Source of the DNA: Desulfurococcales archaeon
GTDB lineage: Archaea; Thermoproteota; Thermoprotei_A; Sulfolobales; Desulfurococcaceae
Assembly (NCBI GenBank): GCA_015520735.1
Contig: WAPN01000017.1
Coordinates: forward strand, 1 to 40,897
Reading direction: 5' to 3'
DNA length: 40,897 bases
Positions 8,177 to 15,451 of this stretch are shown piece after piece (position 1 is the first letter of the stretch; each line of letters opens with the position of its first letter). Made by a program: the position numbers and the translations under genes. Below the pieces are notes generated by a model. It worked only from the letters and a program-made list of their open reading frames with translations. It did no database searches and was not told the DNA's origin.

Positions 8177-8217
8177 AGGTAGTACCTTGTCAGGTGTTTA
8201 AAAACATGTTTTTGAAC
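8177..8217. promoter_or_regulatory. Two palindromes at the cdvB promoter
   Basis: In the 92-base gap between cdvA and cdvB lie AGGTA-G-TACCT (8177-8187, perfect 5-base arms) and then a 22-base palindrome (8196-8217) with 11-base arms and no spacer, which has one mismatched pair (position 4 against its partner). Its left half contains TTTAAAAAC, which reads as a TATA box at a suitable distance (about 55-60 bases) from the cdvB start. A protein bound here would compete with TBP. This is operator-like, but no binding factor can be named from the sequence. Confidence 0.45.
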
Positions 8218-8258
8218 CACAAGATAAACGGGTTCAATAACACGAGGGGTGCAATATA

Positions 8259-9062
8259 GTGAGCCTAGCAATACGGAATGTCAGGGGTTTATTCTCGCGG
8301 ATATTTGGATTCAAGAGCAGTAGTGATCCCATAAGGAAAACGATAGCGGAGGCTATCGCACAGATAGATAGAATGCTCCTCAACATAGAGGGCACGATCA
8401 ATAATCTTAAGGAGATGCAGGAAGAACATAGTAGAAAAGCCGAAATGTTTGCAAGACAGGGCAAGAATGAGTATGAGAAAATATTCCTAGACGAGCTCAC
8501 TCACATAAGTAAGCTTCTCTCAATATTCGATCTTGTAAGAATAGATCTCGTTCGTGTGAAAGTCAGGCTTAAGACTCTGACCCATGTAGAGGAGCCTCTA
8601 AAGCACTTACCCGAAATAATCCAGGAGCTCGAGATGATAAAGCCAAAGATCGAGAAAATCGCTCCCGATCTAGCGATGGCTGTGATGGAAATCGAGAGAA
8701 AGGTATCCAGTATAATGACAAGCACCAATCTCTCAAATTCCCCATTACCCGAAATACAAAGTTCATCCTCAATTAACACAGCGATAAATAAAGCGGAGCC
8801 TTTAAAGAAAACGCTGCCTCCCTTACCACCGGAGGGAGAGCCAATAGGATCAGCCCAACTAGTCATGGCTCCGAAGAAGACTTCCATGAATGTGAGAGCC
8901 TCAATAGATCTCATCAAGACATGGCTTATCGAAGAGATAAAGTCAACCGGTGGTGTATTAGATATATCTTCATTCTGTAAGAAGTATGGTGTGACAAGAA
9001 GTCAGATCTTCATGGCTCTGCAGATGCTTGAAAGAGAAGGTAAAATAAAGCTTTCTAGGTGA
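8259..9062 (+). CDS. cdvB: CdvB, ESCRT-III-like division protein
   Basis: Polymerises at the division neck and constricts the membrane. Residues 1-150 form the helical ESCRT-III core, starting with an amphipathic basic helix (RNVRGLFSRIFGFK). A linker of low complexity follows, then the proline motif TLPPLPPEGEP (185-195), which matches the MIM2 peptide that binds the MIT domain of CdvC. Residues 213-267 form the winged helix known to bind the CdvA tail. GTG start at 8259 has a strong GAGGGGTG ribosome site eight bases upstream. This full-length form with winged helix is CdvB proper rather than the shorter CdvB1/B2/B3 paralogues. Its end overlaps the frame of the next gene's upstream extension. 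Confidence 0.95.
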   Translation: MSLAIRNVRGLFSRIFGFKSSSDPIRKTIAEAIAQIDRMLLNIEGTINNLKEMQEEHSRKAEMFARQGKNEYEKIFLDELTHISKLLSIFDLVRIDLVRVKVRLKTLTHVEEPLKHLPEIIQELEMIKPKIEKIAPDLAMAVMEIERKVSSIMTSTNLSNSPLPEIQSSSSINTAINKAEPLKKTLPPLPPEGEPIGSAQLVMAPKKTSMNVRASIDLIKTWLIEEIKSTGGVLDISSFCKKYGVTRSQIFMALQMLEREGKIKLSR

Positions 9063-9118
9063 GATTCTATCTAATTGCCTTCTCACCTAATCAATCATCT
9101 ATCGGGGTAGATGATAGT

Positions 9119-10261
9119 ATGCCTTCACAGTATCTAATAGAAAAAGGAACTGAATATGCCCATTTGGCTGTGGAAGCAGATAGGAAGGGTGATTATGAAA
9201 AAGCGATCAAATACTATAAGGCAGCTATCGAAATGTTTGTAAGATTCCTTAGACTATATCCTGACAGCTCCATGGCAGACTTCTACGCAGCCCTTGTTAA
9301 AAAATACAGGTTAAGGATCAAGAAACTAGAGCAACATCTACAAAAAGTTAGTGTGGGGGGAAGGCCAAGGGAGAAAGAAAATGTTGACGAGATAGAGGTA
9401 ATCTACCCGAATCAGAGGAACCCGATTAGGTTCAATGATGTTGTGGATCTTGAGCATGTGAAGCTAGCTCTGAAACGTGCAGTGATAATACCCACTCTTC
9501 ATCCTGAATTATTTCCTCTAGGTTGGCCCAAGGGAATACTTTTGTTCGGTCCGCCGGGCTGTGGAAAGACGCTTATTGCATATGCTCTCGCAAATGAGAT
9601 CAATGCTGCGCTGATAGATGTTAGCCCGGCGACTATAATGTCGAAATGGCTTGGTGAGGCTGAGAAGAATGTGAAGAGGGTGTTTGATAGAGCCCGCCAG
9701 ATAGCGTCAGAGGGAACGCCTGTATTGATTTTTATTGATGAGGTTGATGGTCTTCTGCAGCAGTATAGTGATGAGGTTGGTGGTGAAAAGCGTGTGCGTA
9801 ATCAGTTTCTAATGGAGATGGATGGGCTTAAGGATAAACAAAATAATCGCGTACCAGTATTCGTTATCGGGACAACCAACAAGCCATGGCAACTCGATAT
9901 AGGATTTATTAGGAGATTCGCGAAAAGGATCTATGTTCCACCACCTAATAAAGATGTAAGGAAACAGTTGTTCCAGCACTACATAACTAAACTTGCAGCA
10001 GTATATGAGGTAGCTGATATTGATCTCGATAAACTAGCTGAGTTAACAGAAGGATATAGTAGCTCCGATATTGAGACTATAGTTAAAGAGGTACAGTTCA
10101 ATGTAGCCCAGGAACACTTCGAGAAAAACAATGGAATAGGGAAGCCACGCCCCATTACAGTTGATGACTTCATAAAGGTGATCAAAGCCCACAAGCCCAG
10201 CATAAGTCCGGAGATGCTCAAAGCATACGAGTTATGGAACGATAAGCATGGGACAACATGA
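9119..10261 (+). CDS. cdvC: CdvC, Vps4-like AAA ATPase
   Basis: Remodels and recycles CdvB polymers with ATP during cytokinesis. From ATG 9119 the protein is 380 residues, near the family norm. Residues 1-75 are a MIT domain (LAVEADRKGDYEKAIKYYKAAIEMF) that would bind the CdvB proline motif. The AAA module has Walker A GPPGCGKT (144-151), pore-loop region around SKWLGEAEKNV (175-185), Walker B LIFIDEVD (203-210), sensor GTTNKPW (251-257) and arginine-finger region FIRRFAKR. An in-frame GTG at 9059 would add 20 residues unlike the family, so ATG 9119, preceded by GGGGTAGATGAT, is preferred. It lies 56 bases after cdvB, probably on the same transcript. Confidence 0.95.
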   Translation: MPSQYLIEKGTEYAHLAVEADRKGDYEKAIKYYKAAIEMFVRFLRLYPDSSMADFYAALVKKYRLRIKKLEQHLQKVSVGGRPREKENVDEIEVIYPNQRNPIRFNDVVDLEHVKLALKRAVIIPTLHPELFPLGWPKGILLFGPPGCGKTLIAYALANEINAALIDVSPATIMSKWLGEAEKNVKRVFDRARQIASEGTPVLIFIDEVDGLLQQYSDEVGGEKRVRNQFLMEMDGLKDKQNNRVPVFVIGTTNKPWQLDIGFIRRFAKRIYVPPPNKDVRKQLFQHYITKLAAVYEVADIDLDKLAELTEGYSSSDIETIVKEVQFNVAQEHFEKNNGIGKPRPITVDDFIKVIKAHKPSISPEMLKAYELWNDKHGTT

Positions 10262-10276
10262 AAATGGAGCTATAAA

Positions 10277-10395
10277 CCCGGGAGCCCCGATGATTATCAT
10301 GGGGTCCCGGACCCGATGCAGAGAGTCATGCCAGAACGAATCGCAGATGTGTTCACCCCTGGGGTAGCTTAAGGGCCCGGGGCCCCTCCAACAGC
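10277..10395 (+). ncRNA. Candidate GC-rich structured RNA downstream of cdvC
   Basis: The gap of about 240 bases after cdvC is far richer in G and C than its surroundings, a known mark of stable RNA genes in AT-rich hyperthermophiles. The left part folds into a hairpin (10278-10310): CCGGGA with TCCCGG, CCCC with GGGG, ATGA with TCAT, two single-G bulges and a TTA loop. The right part has CCCC-T-GGGG (about 10356-10364) and GGGCC-CGG-GGCCC (10373-10385), then CCTCCAACA. No tRNA cloverleaf, SRP or RNase P signature is recognisable. Strand is a guess because palindromic hairpins read both ways. Confidence 0.35.
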
Positions 10396-10498
10396 TTCAT
10401 CATATCCATAAATATCAATTCTCCCGTCATGATACCAATATCTAAAAATCCGCAGATAGATATTGTTAATTAGCTTGGCAGGTAATTTGGTGAAAAGC

Positions 10499-11293
10499 AT
10501 GATCATACAGAGACCTATTAGGAGTATTAGCTTAGACAGGATCATTGTACATGAATATTATAATCCATATGAAGAGCCTACCCCAAAGTATCTTGTCCTA
10601 GGCTTGCCGGACGCCGGCTTGGTGGGAGCTATTGCTAGTAGATACTTAGTGACTAGCAAGAACATGAAACTTATCGGAGAGATAGATTCTCCGGCGCTGT
10701 TCCCGCCTGTTACGGTGGTGCACAGACACACCCCTATGAGCCCAATACAACTGTACATAAGTGATGATAGAAAAATATTGGTACTGGTCAGTGAAGCCCC
10801 CATACCCGCGCCAGCAATATATCCACTCTCATACGCCATAATAGAGTATGCCCGTGAAATAGGTATACATTATATTCTCAGCCTATCGGGTATAGCTGTG
10901 CCGAACAGACTACAGATAGCTAAGCCTAGGCTATACTACCTAGCAAGTAATGATAGGCTAGCCGAAGAAGCTGAAAAACTAGGGTTCAACAAACTGGAAG
11001 AAGGCTTCATCGCAGGGCCCTACGCGGTTATAATGAAGGAGTCGAGGAGAAGAAATATTAACAATCTTGCAATATTTTCTGAAAGCTTCTTTGACTTACC
11101 GGATCCAGAGGCCGCAGCAACAACATTGACAGGGCTATCAAAATTCATAGGGATAGAGATCAATGTTGACAAACTACTCGAAGAAGCAGAGCTCCTAAAA
11201 CTACAGACCAGAGAGCTCATGAGGCAAACCAAGAGGGCAATGACGGAGATGCAGAAACACTACGAGAAACAAATGCCTCTCATGTATCAGTAG
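10499..11293 (+). CDS. PAC2-family protein (proteasome assembly chaperone 2-like)
   Basis: PAC2 proteins share the fold of a eukaryotic proteasome assembly chaperone; archaeal members are widespread and mostly uncharacterised. Seen here: the N-terminal LVLGLPDAGLVGAIASRYL, then LYISDDRKILVLVSEAPIP, YILSLSGIAVPNR and the region LLGLS-like FDLPDPEAAATTLTGLSKFIGIEINVDKLLEEAELL near the C-terminus, all typical of the family, followed by a helical tail. ATG 10499 has GGTGA just upstream (10489-10493); a TTG at 10463 would add 12 residues. It is followed ten bases later by the hsp20 gene, so the two may be co-expressed, which suits a protein-quality-control role but does not prove it. Confidence 0.88.
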   Translation: MIIQRPIRSISLDRIIVHEYYNPYEEPTPKYLVLGLPDAGLVGAIASRYLVTSKNMKLIGEIDSPALFPPVTVVHRHTPMSPIQLYISDDRKILVLVSEAPIPAPAIYPLSYAIIEYAREIGIHYILSLSGIAVPNRLQIAKPRLYYLASNDRLAEEAEKLGFNKLEEGFIAGPYAVIMKESRRRNINNLAIFSESFFDLPDPEAAATTLTGLSKFIGIEINVDKLLEEAELLKLQTRELMRQTKRAMTEMQKHYEKQMPLMYQ

Positions 11294-11302
11294 GGTGAGA
11301 AC

Positions 11303-11710
11303 ATGAGTTTCGAAGAATTCTTCGAAAGAATTAGGAGGCGGATGAAGGAGATATTTGAGGAGATGGAAGAGGAGCTATCATCAACGAGGACTATGTGGAG
11401 TCCTGACGGAGTATTAGAACCACTTGTATCTTTCACTGCTTATCCCGAGCACTACGAGTTGGTTGTGGACTTGCCGTACGGTGATCTAAACGCCTTATCA
11501 GTAGAGGTAAGAGATAGCTTGTTGACTCTGAGATGCCAGCTTAAGCGCGAAATACGATTTGAAAAGTGGGGTGTATTTAAAGAGATAAAGTTTAGGAGAT
11601 ACGAGACGTGCGTTAGACTACCACCAGACGCTGATCCCTCCGGATTACGGGTTGAGCGTGATCACACAAGAAACATTATAAGGATAATCATACCCCGTGT
11701 AAGAAGATGA
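11303..11710 (+). CDS. Small heat-shock protein (Hsp20/alpha-crystallin family)
   Basis: ATP-independent holdase that binds unfolding proteins. An N-terminal charged helix (FEEFFERIRRRMKEIFEEMEEEL) precedes an alpha-crystallin domain at about residues 35-135: VSFTAYPEHYELVVDLPYGDLNALSVEVRDSLLTLRCQ, then FKEIKFRRYETCVRLPPDADPSGLRVE and the last strand IIRIIIPRVRR. The consensus G-x-L near the end is less clear than in classical members and there is almost no C-terminal extension with the oligomer-forming I-x-I beyond IRIIIP. ATG 11303 has GGGTGAGAAC upstream. The stop at 11710 is seven bases from the end of the convergent GTPase gene. Confidence 0.88.
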   Translation: MSFEEFFERIRRRMKEIFEEMEEELSSTRTMWSPDGVLEPLVSFTAYPEHYELVVDLPYGDLNALSVEVRDSLLTLRCQLKREIRFEKWGVFKEIKFRRYETCVRLPPDADPSGLRVERDHTRNIIRIIIPRVRR

Positions 11711-11717
11711 AACGTTT

Positions 11718-12896
11718 TTACCCTTTAACATGGATCTCCACAATATCACCATCTTCCAGTATATGTTCAAGCCCTGTTCTTTCCCCAGGATACTTTGCGG
11801 AAGGTCCCCAGATCCTAGCGTACCTAAAGTTTTTCACAAAGCTCTTATGGATGAGACGGGCGACGTCATATACTGTTGATCCTCTGGGAAGAACGAGAGG
11901 CTTATCTGCGACTGGGCCGTTTGGTTGCTTAGTATATACTCTTATAAGATCAAGCAGTTTGAACAGTATTTTACCTAGATCTTCAAATCCTTTTCCAAGC
12001 TTTGCTGAGCCTATAATTATCGGTGTTGAGGATGTGATCTCGTGAAGCCTATATGCTGCCTCCCTTGCCCTTGCTAGATCGATATCTGCCTTATTGATTA
12101 CTATTATACTTGGCTTATATACTCTGCTCTCGAAGATCGCTTGTTCGACATTGTCAAGCGATACTTCGCCATATATTTTGACATGAGCACTATATATCCT
12201 GTACTCCTCAAGTAGTTTCCGCACATCATCTATTGTCCCATCCAATAACCGCCCCATCAGAGTAACTCTTATGCCTGTCTTCCCAAGCCTTTCTTTTTCT
12301 ATGACGACTCTGCCTCGAGGCTTGTACAAGAGTATTCCGGACTCCTCAAACAGTCTTCTAAGCTCCAAGTAGTCTTTGACGGGATCACGTGTTACATCCA
12401 GCACTATTATGACGGCGTCAGCATTCCTCACAAGCCCTATAACCCTGTTGTTCCACGGCCCCCTATCACTTATAATAGGCGGGGTGTCGACGAGCTGGAA
12501 ATATATATCCTTATATTGGAGCATGCCGGGCACAGGAAACCTTGTTGACATGGGATAATCCGCTATACGTGTTCTAGCACCTGTAAGTGTTTTGACAAGG
12601 AAGCTCTTTCCGGTATTTGGCGGGCCAACAATCACTGCTTGTGCGGCACCTTCTTTTTCGACGAAGAAGCTGATTCCTCTACCGATCTTCTTCCGTCTCT
12701 GTTCTTCTATCTCTTCTCGGAGCTCCGCAAGTCTCCTCGTTGCCCATAGCCTAAGGTTAGCTGTTCCCTTGTGTTTAGGCACAGCTGCAAGAAATTCCTC
12801 AAGAGCCCTGATCTTCTCCTCGGGGGTCTTCGCTTCCATAACCTTTATCCATTTAGCTCTTGCCTCTGCAGGAAGATTTGCAGGCACTCGGATCAC
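11718..12896 (-). CDS. DRG/OBG-like GTP-binding protein with TGS domain
   Basis: Translation-factor-class GTPase of the DRG type, often ribosome-associated. A helical N-terminus (residues 1-75, charged) leads into the G domain: Walker A GPPNTGKS (91-98), the switch I/II area ADYPMSTRFPVPG and LVDTPP (135-140), and NKAD (268-271) after a helical insertion, then GSAKLGKG. Residues about 320-392 form a TGS domain (LPRGSTVYDVARLIHKSFVKNFRYARIWG and EDGDIVEIHVKG). GTG start at 12896. In the family the usual DxxG is kept as DTPP here rather than DTPG, a small departure worth noting. It follows the RNase HII gene on the same strand by about 15 bases. Confidence 0.92.
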   Translation of the reverse strand: MIRVPANLPAEARAKWIKVMEAKTPEEKIRALEEFLAAVPKHKGTANLRLWATRRLAELREEIEEQRRKKIGRGISFFVEKEGAAQAVIVGPPNTGKSFLVKTLTGARTRIADYPMSTRFPVPGMLQYKDIYFQLVDTPPIISDRGPWNNRVIGLVRNADAVIIVLDVTRDPVKDYLELRRLFEESGILLYKPRGRVVIEKERLGKTGIRVTLMGRLLDGTIDDVRKLLEEYRIYSAHVKIYGEVSLDNVEQAIFESRVYKPSIIVINKADIDLARAREAAYRLHEITSSTPIIIGSAKLGKGFEDLGKILFKLLDLIRVYTKQPNGPVADKPLVLPRGSTVYDVARLIHKSFVKNFRYARIWGPSAKYPGERTGLEHILEDGDIVEIHVKG

Positions 12897-12911
12897 CGAT
12901 TCCCATCTATG

Positions 12912-13643
12912 TTATTGTTTCGAGATAATGTAGTCAAGGATGCTTTTTTGGGCTGTTTTTCTTCTTAGAGGCTTGGCCTGTTTCTTAGTAAACCAGGAAG
13001 GTGCTAATGAGCTTAGCGTCGACCAGGTCCGTCTGATCATTCTAGGTGGCGGGCTCTCTTTGGTGTCGTATTCCAAGACTATCCATTCTCTGGTTCTAGG
13101 ATCAGATGGATAGCCGCTGCCAAAATCACCTAATAGTCTACGGGCCGGCTTAAGGTTTAGGTCTCTGATATGTTTGGCTACTATACTTGCGGCCGATACA
13201 ACGATGTATTTCGAGTCAGCCTTTGGCTCAACAATTAACTTAGCGTTCGGGGCTATCTCCTTGATCTTCTCCGGAAGGATTTTCTGCCAACCCTTTATTT
13301 CATCTATAATAATGCTTGTGATCTCTTTTCCTCCAGTAATTAATGATATGATCTTGAGAAGGTAAATTATTCTCTCAAGGAGGAGCCTGTTCAAGCTAAA
13401 ACTATCTATTTCCTCTGGGGTTATGTGGCTGGACACTATAGTTACACTATTTTTGATTATTGGGAGAAAGAGCTGAGCCCTTATATGGGGGTTAAGCTCC
13501 TTGCTGTCCTTAATTCTTAGTTCTTTGAGTTTTTTAATATCTTTGCTTTCAAATACTGCTGCGACGAGGATCATATCTCCTATTATTGGCCCTCTTCCAG
13601 CCTCGTCTATTCCTACGATCAGGCCATGTATATCTTTGCCCAT
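12912..13643 (-). CDS. rnhB: Ribonuclease HII with C-terminal PCNA-binding peptide
   Basis: Cleaves RNA in RNA/DNA hybrids and at single ribonucleotides in DNA. The catalytic GIDEAGRGPIIGDM supplies D13 and E14; IIIDEIKGW and EPKADSKYIVVSAASIVAKHIRD supply the remaining acids and family signature, followed by GSGYPSDPRT. The extreme C-terminus reads QKSILDYI (residues 232-239), a match to the PIP-box pattern Q-x-x-hydrophobic-x-x-aromatic-hydrophobic that docks enzymes on PCNA. Length 243 is typical of archaeal RNase HII. Its start overlaps the end of the upstream gene (13619-13643), implying translational coupling. Confidence 0.96.
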   Translation of the reverse strand: MGKDIHGLIVGIDEAGRGPIIGDMILVAAVFESKDIKKLKELRIKDSKELNPHIRAQLFLPIIKNSVTIVSSHITPEEIDSFSLNRLLLERIIYLLKIISLITGGKEITSIIIDEIKGWQKILPEKIKEIAPNAKLIVEPKADSKYIVVSAASIVAKHIRDLNLKPARRLLGDFGSGYPSDPRTREWIVLEYDTKESPPPRMIRRTWSTLSSLAPSWFTKKQAKPLRRKTAQKSILDYIISKQ

Positions 13644-14476
13644 GAAATCGCATCACCAATATTCTTAGCAATAGTGTTCAAATTAACCCTCAAATTCTTG
13701 CTCCTAAACACTTCAAACACTATGTTTTTCGGGCCTAGCTTCGATATTATCTTAAATATTTGTTTAAAGTCAAGAAACCCTTCACCTATAAGCAGGTGTT
13801 CACGGCCATGTTCGTCAACGTCATGTATATGTATAACGTGCACCTTGATCCCGCCTATGGACTCCACAACATCTTTTAGATAAGTATAGAAGTCCTCATA
13901 ATATTCTGAAAGATACCTCTTGTACCTACTTGCTAAATGACCTATGTCGAGACATAGGCCGACATGGTCAAGGCCTTCAATGGTTTCGGCTAGATCTCCT
14001 GGCTCAGCACCTATTCCTCCAACCAGGTTTTCAACAACGATCATTACGCTGTGATTATCGAGGTCAAGTCTCCGTGTAAGCTCCTTTATGTTTTCCCTGA
14101 ATTTCGATAATGCTTCCTTCCGGTTGTCAGATATATCGAGACGTTGCATAGTTAGAGGATGTACAACAATATACGAGGATACCTCATTGATTAGATCATT
14201 AACTGATCTTAATATAACTTCTATCGACGCTCTACCTATTTCTCCATAAGGCGACGCTAGAATAATGTCTCGCCATGGTGCATGGAGATTAATATGCATG
14301 TTATTCTGTTTCACTAACGCAATCAACTTTTGTAACTTGCACGATTCTTTGAATGGCCATGGATAATCGATAGATAGCTCTACCATATTAACCCCATATG
14401 CTAAGAGGCTGTTGAGACCGCAGACTAGATCTTCGCTTATGTTTCCTAACCATATAGGTATCCCGATGTTGATCAA
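13619..14476 (-). CDS. TIM-barrel protein of the AP-endonuclease-2 / xylose-isomerase-like family
   Basis: Member of the broad family that includes endonuclease IV and sugar isomerases; these bind divalent metals through His/Glu/Asp at the barrel mouth. Candidate ligands seen: INLHAPW (His early in the barrel), YIVVHP, VMIVVENLVGG (Glu), GLCLDIGHLA (Asp and His), VHVIHIHDVDEHGREHLLIGEG and FEVF near the end. Order and spacing fit endonuclease IV, so an AP-site DNA repair role is possible, and coupling to RNase HII would agree with it, but sugar-phosphate isomerase homologues look alike. Start is a TTG at 14476 with GGTGGTG upstream. Family sure, substrate not. Confidence 0.82.
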   Translation of the reverse strand: MINIGIPIWLGNISEDLVCGLNSLLAYGVNMVELSIDYPWPFKESCKLQKLIALVKQNNMHINLHAPWRDIILASPYGEIGRASIEVILRSVNDLINEVSSYIVVHPLTMQRLDISDNRKEALSKFRENIKELTRRLDLDNHSVMIVVENLVGGIGAEPGDLAETIEGLDHVGLCLDIGHLASRYKRYLSEYYEDFYTYLKDVVESIGGIKVHVIHIHDVDEHGREHLLIGEGFLDFKQIFKIISKLGPKNIVFEVFRSKNLRVNLNTIAKNIGDAISWAKIYMA

Positions 14477-14484
14477 TGGTTTTA

Positions 14485-14817
14485 TTACACCACCTTTTGT
14501 ATTTTGTTCTTCTTAGCTATACGTAATATATATTCGATAGGCTTAGAATTACCAATAACGATTACTCTGTCAGGCTTGTTCATCACAAAGAGTTTTAGAG
14601 CGTTTTCTTCGGGAGAGTTCTCATTGAACACGTAATATTTAATTTTGGGAGCAACTCTCCTTAAAGCCCCAATCATTCTACCTATGCTCGTTGCATTGAT
14701 TCGGTCCGTTATCACTACTATTTCAGAATTTTTGTGTGACAGTATTACTTTCTTCAATACATCATTTACATTATTTCCGCCTATCAATATCATTATCTTT
14801 TCATTCATGCGTGTCAT
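14485..14817 (-). CDS. Small hypothetical alpha/beta protein
   Basis: About 110 residues, alternating predicted strands and helices: IMILIGGNNVNDVLKKVILSH, EIVVITDRINATSIGRMIGALRRV, KIKYYVFNE, DRVIVIGNSKPIEYILRIAKKN. The glycine after the first strand and the overall rhythm look Rossmann-like or CRISPR-ring-nuclease-like (CARF-style) in outline, but no decisive motif is visible and no CRISPR locus is nearby. Possible starts: GTG 14820, ATG 14817 or ATG 14808, the last having GAGTGATG upstream. It ends eight bases before the TIM-barrel gene, so it probably heads the minus-strand operon that includes RNase HII and the DRG-like GTPase. Function unknown. Confidence 0.62.
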   Translation of the reverse strand: MTRMNEKIMILIGGNNVNDVLKKVILSHKNSEIVVITDRINATSIGRMIGALRRVAPKIKYYVFNENSPEENALKLFVMNKPDRVIVIGNSKPIEYILRIAKKNKIQKVV

Positions 14818-14927
14818 CACTCAATCGGTTTTCCTGGATAAGAGTGTATTTAAAAGCAACGTATTGAGAGATAGAAGTAATCTTTAATAAAACTCATTTT
14901 ACCGAAGAAACAATTAAGGGGAGAGCG

Positions 14928-15308
14928 ATGATAGACGAGCTCATAAAATTGCTAGAAGATAGAGACTTAGAGGTAAAAAAGCAGAAAGGAACCGTCAGGG
15001 CTACCCATCAATCACTACCCATAACATTGATTATAACGCTACGCGAGAAAAACAGGACCGCAAAGATATCGATCGAACCCAGCGATGAGCTATCAGATGT
15101 TCTAGCTGATCTCATTGAAGACGGTGAAGATGTAGAAATACTCGTAGATGATGTTTTGAGCGAGATCCGGGACATAGCCATCGAGGCAGGACAGCTACTG
15201 GAAAAGATGGGATATAAGGTTGAATGGGCAATAAGAGAAGGCGAGAATGATGTGAGAGATGCCCTTGAAGATGTGCTTGAAGAATATGAGTTCGAAGAGG
15301 AAGAATAA
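14928..15308 (+). CDS. Acidic conserved hypothetical protein
   Basis: A 126-residue protein that starts MIDELIKLLEDRDLEVKKQKG, has a two- or three-strand middle (RATHQSLPITLIITLRE, NRTAKISIEPSDELS), and finishes with a strongly acidic helix EYEFEEEE. The ATG has AAGGGGAGAG eight bases upstream, a good ribosome site. No catalytic motif is seen; the acidic tail suggests a partner-binding protein. It lies alone between a divergent minus-strand operon and the phosphohexomutase gene. Being a gene is well supported by start site, length and charged composition; function is unknown. Confidence 0.7.
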   Translation: MIDELIKLLEDRDLEVKKQKGTVRATHQSLPITLIITLREKNRTAKISIEPSDELSDVLADLIEDGEDVEILVDDVLSEIRDIAIEAGQLLEKMGYKVEWAIREGENDVRDALEDVLEEYEFEEEE

Positions 15309-15451
15309 ATGAAAGAAGTGTTTTAAGACTAATATGTTTTTGTGGTTAAATGTTAGGATACGAGTCATGTTTTTATTGGTAGATACATGATATACGTCCA
15401 TGGTAGTAACGATTCTTTGCTTTACAATACATTATTAAGAGGTGAATGATC

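Noticed and set aside
9059-9118. Upstream GTG start for cdvC
   Set aside because: The added 20 residues overlap cdvB and do not resemble a MIT domain start; ATG 9119 gives family length and ribosome site.
10277-10395. tRNA gene, possibly with intron
   Set aside because: No T-arm GTTCGA-type motif, no acceptor pairing or cloverleaf on either strand.
12592-12933. Plus-strand frames over the DRG-like GTPase
   Set aside because: Opposite strand carries Walker A and TGS motifs; these are shadows.
14485-14817. CRISPR-associated CARF or ring-nuclease protein
   Set aside because: Only the general strand-helix rhythm fits; no repeats, Cas genes or effector domain in the window.
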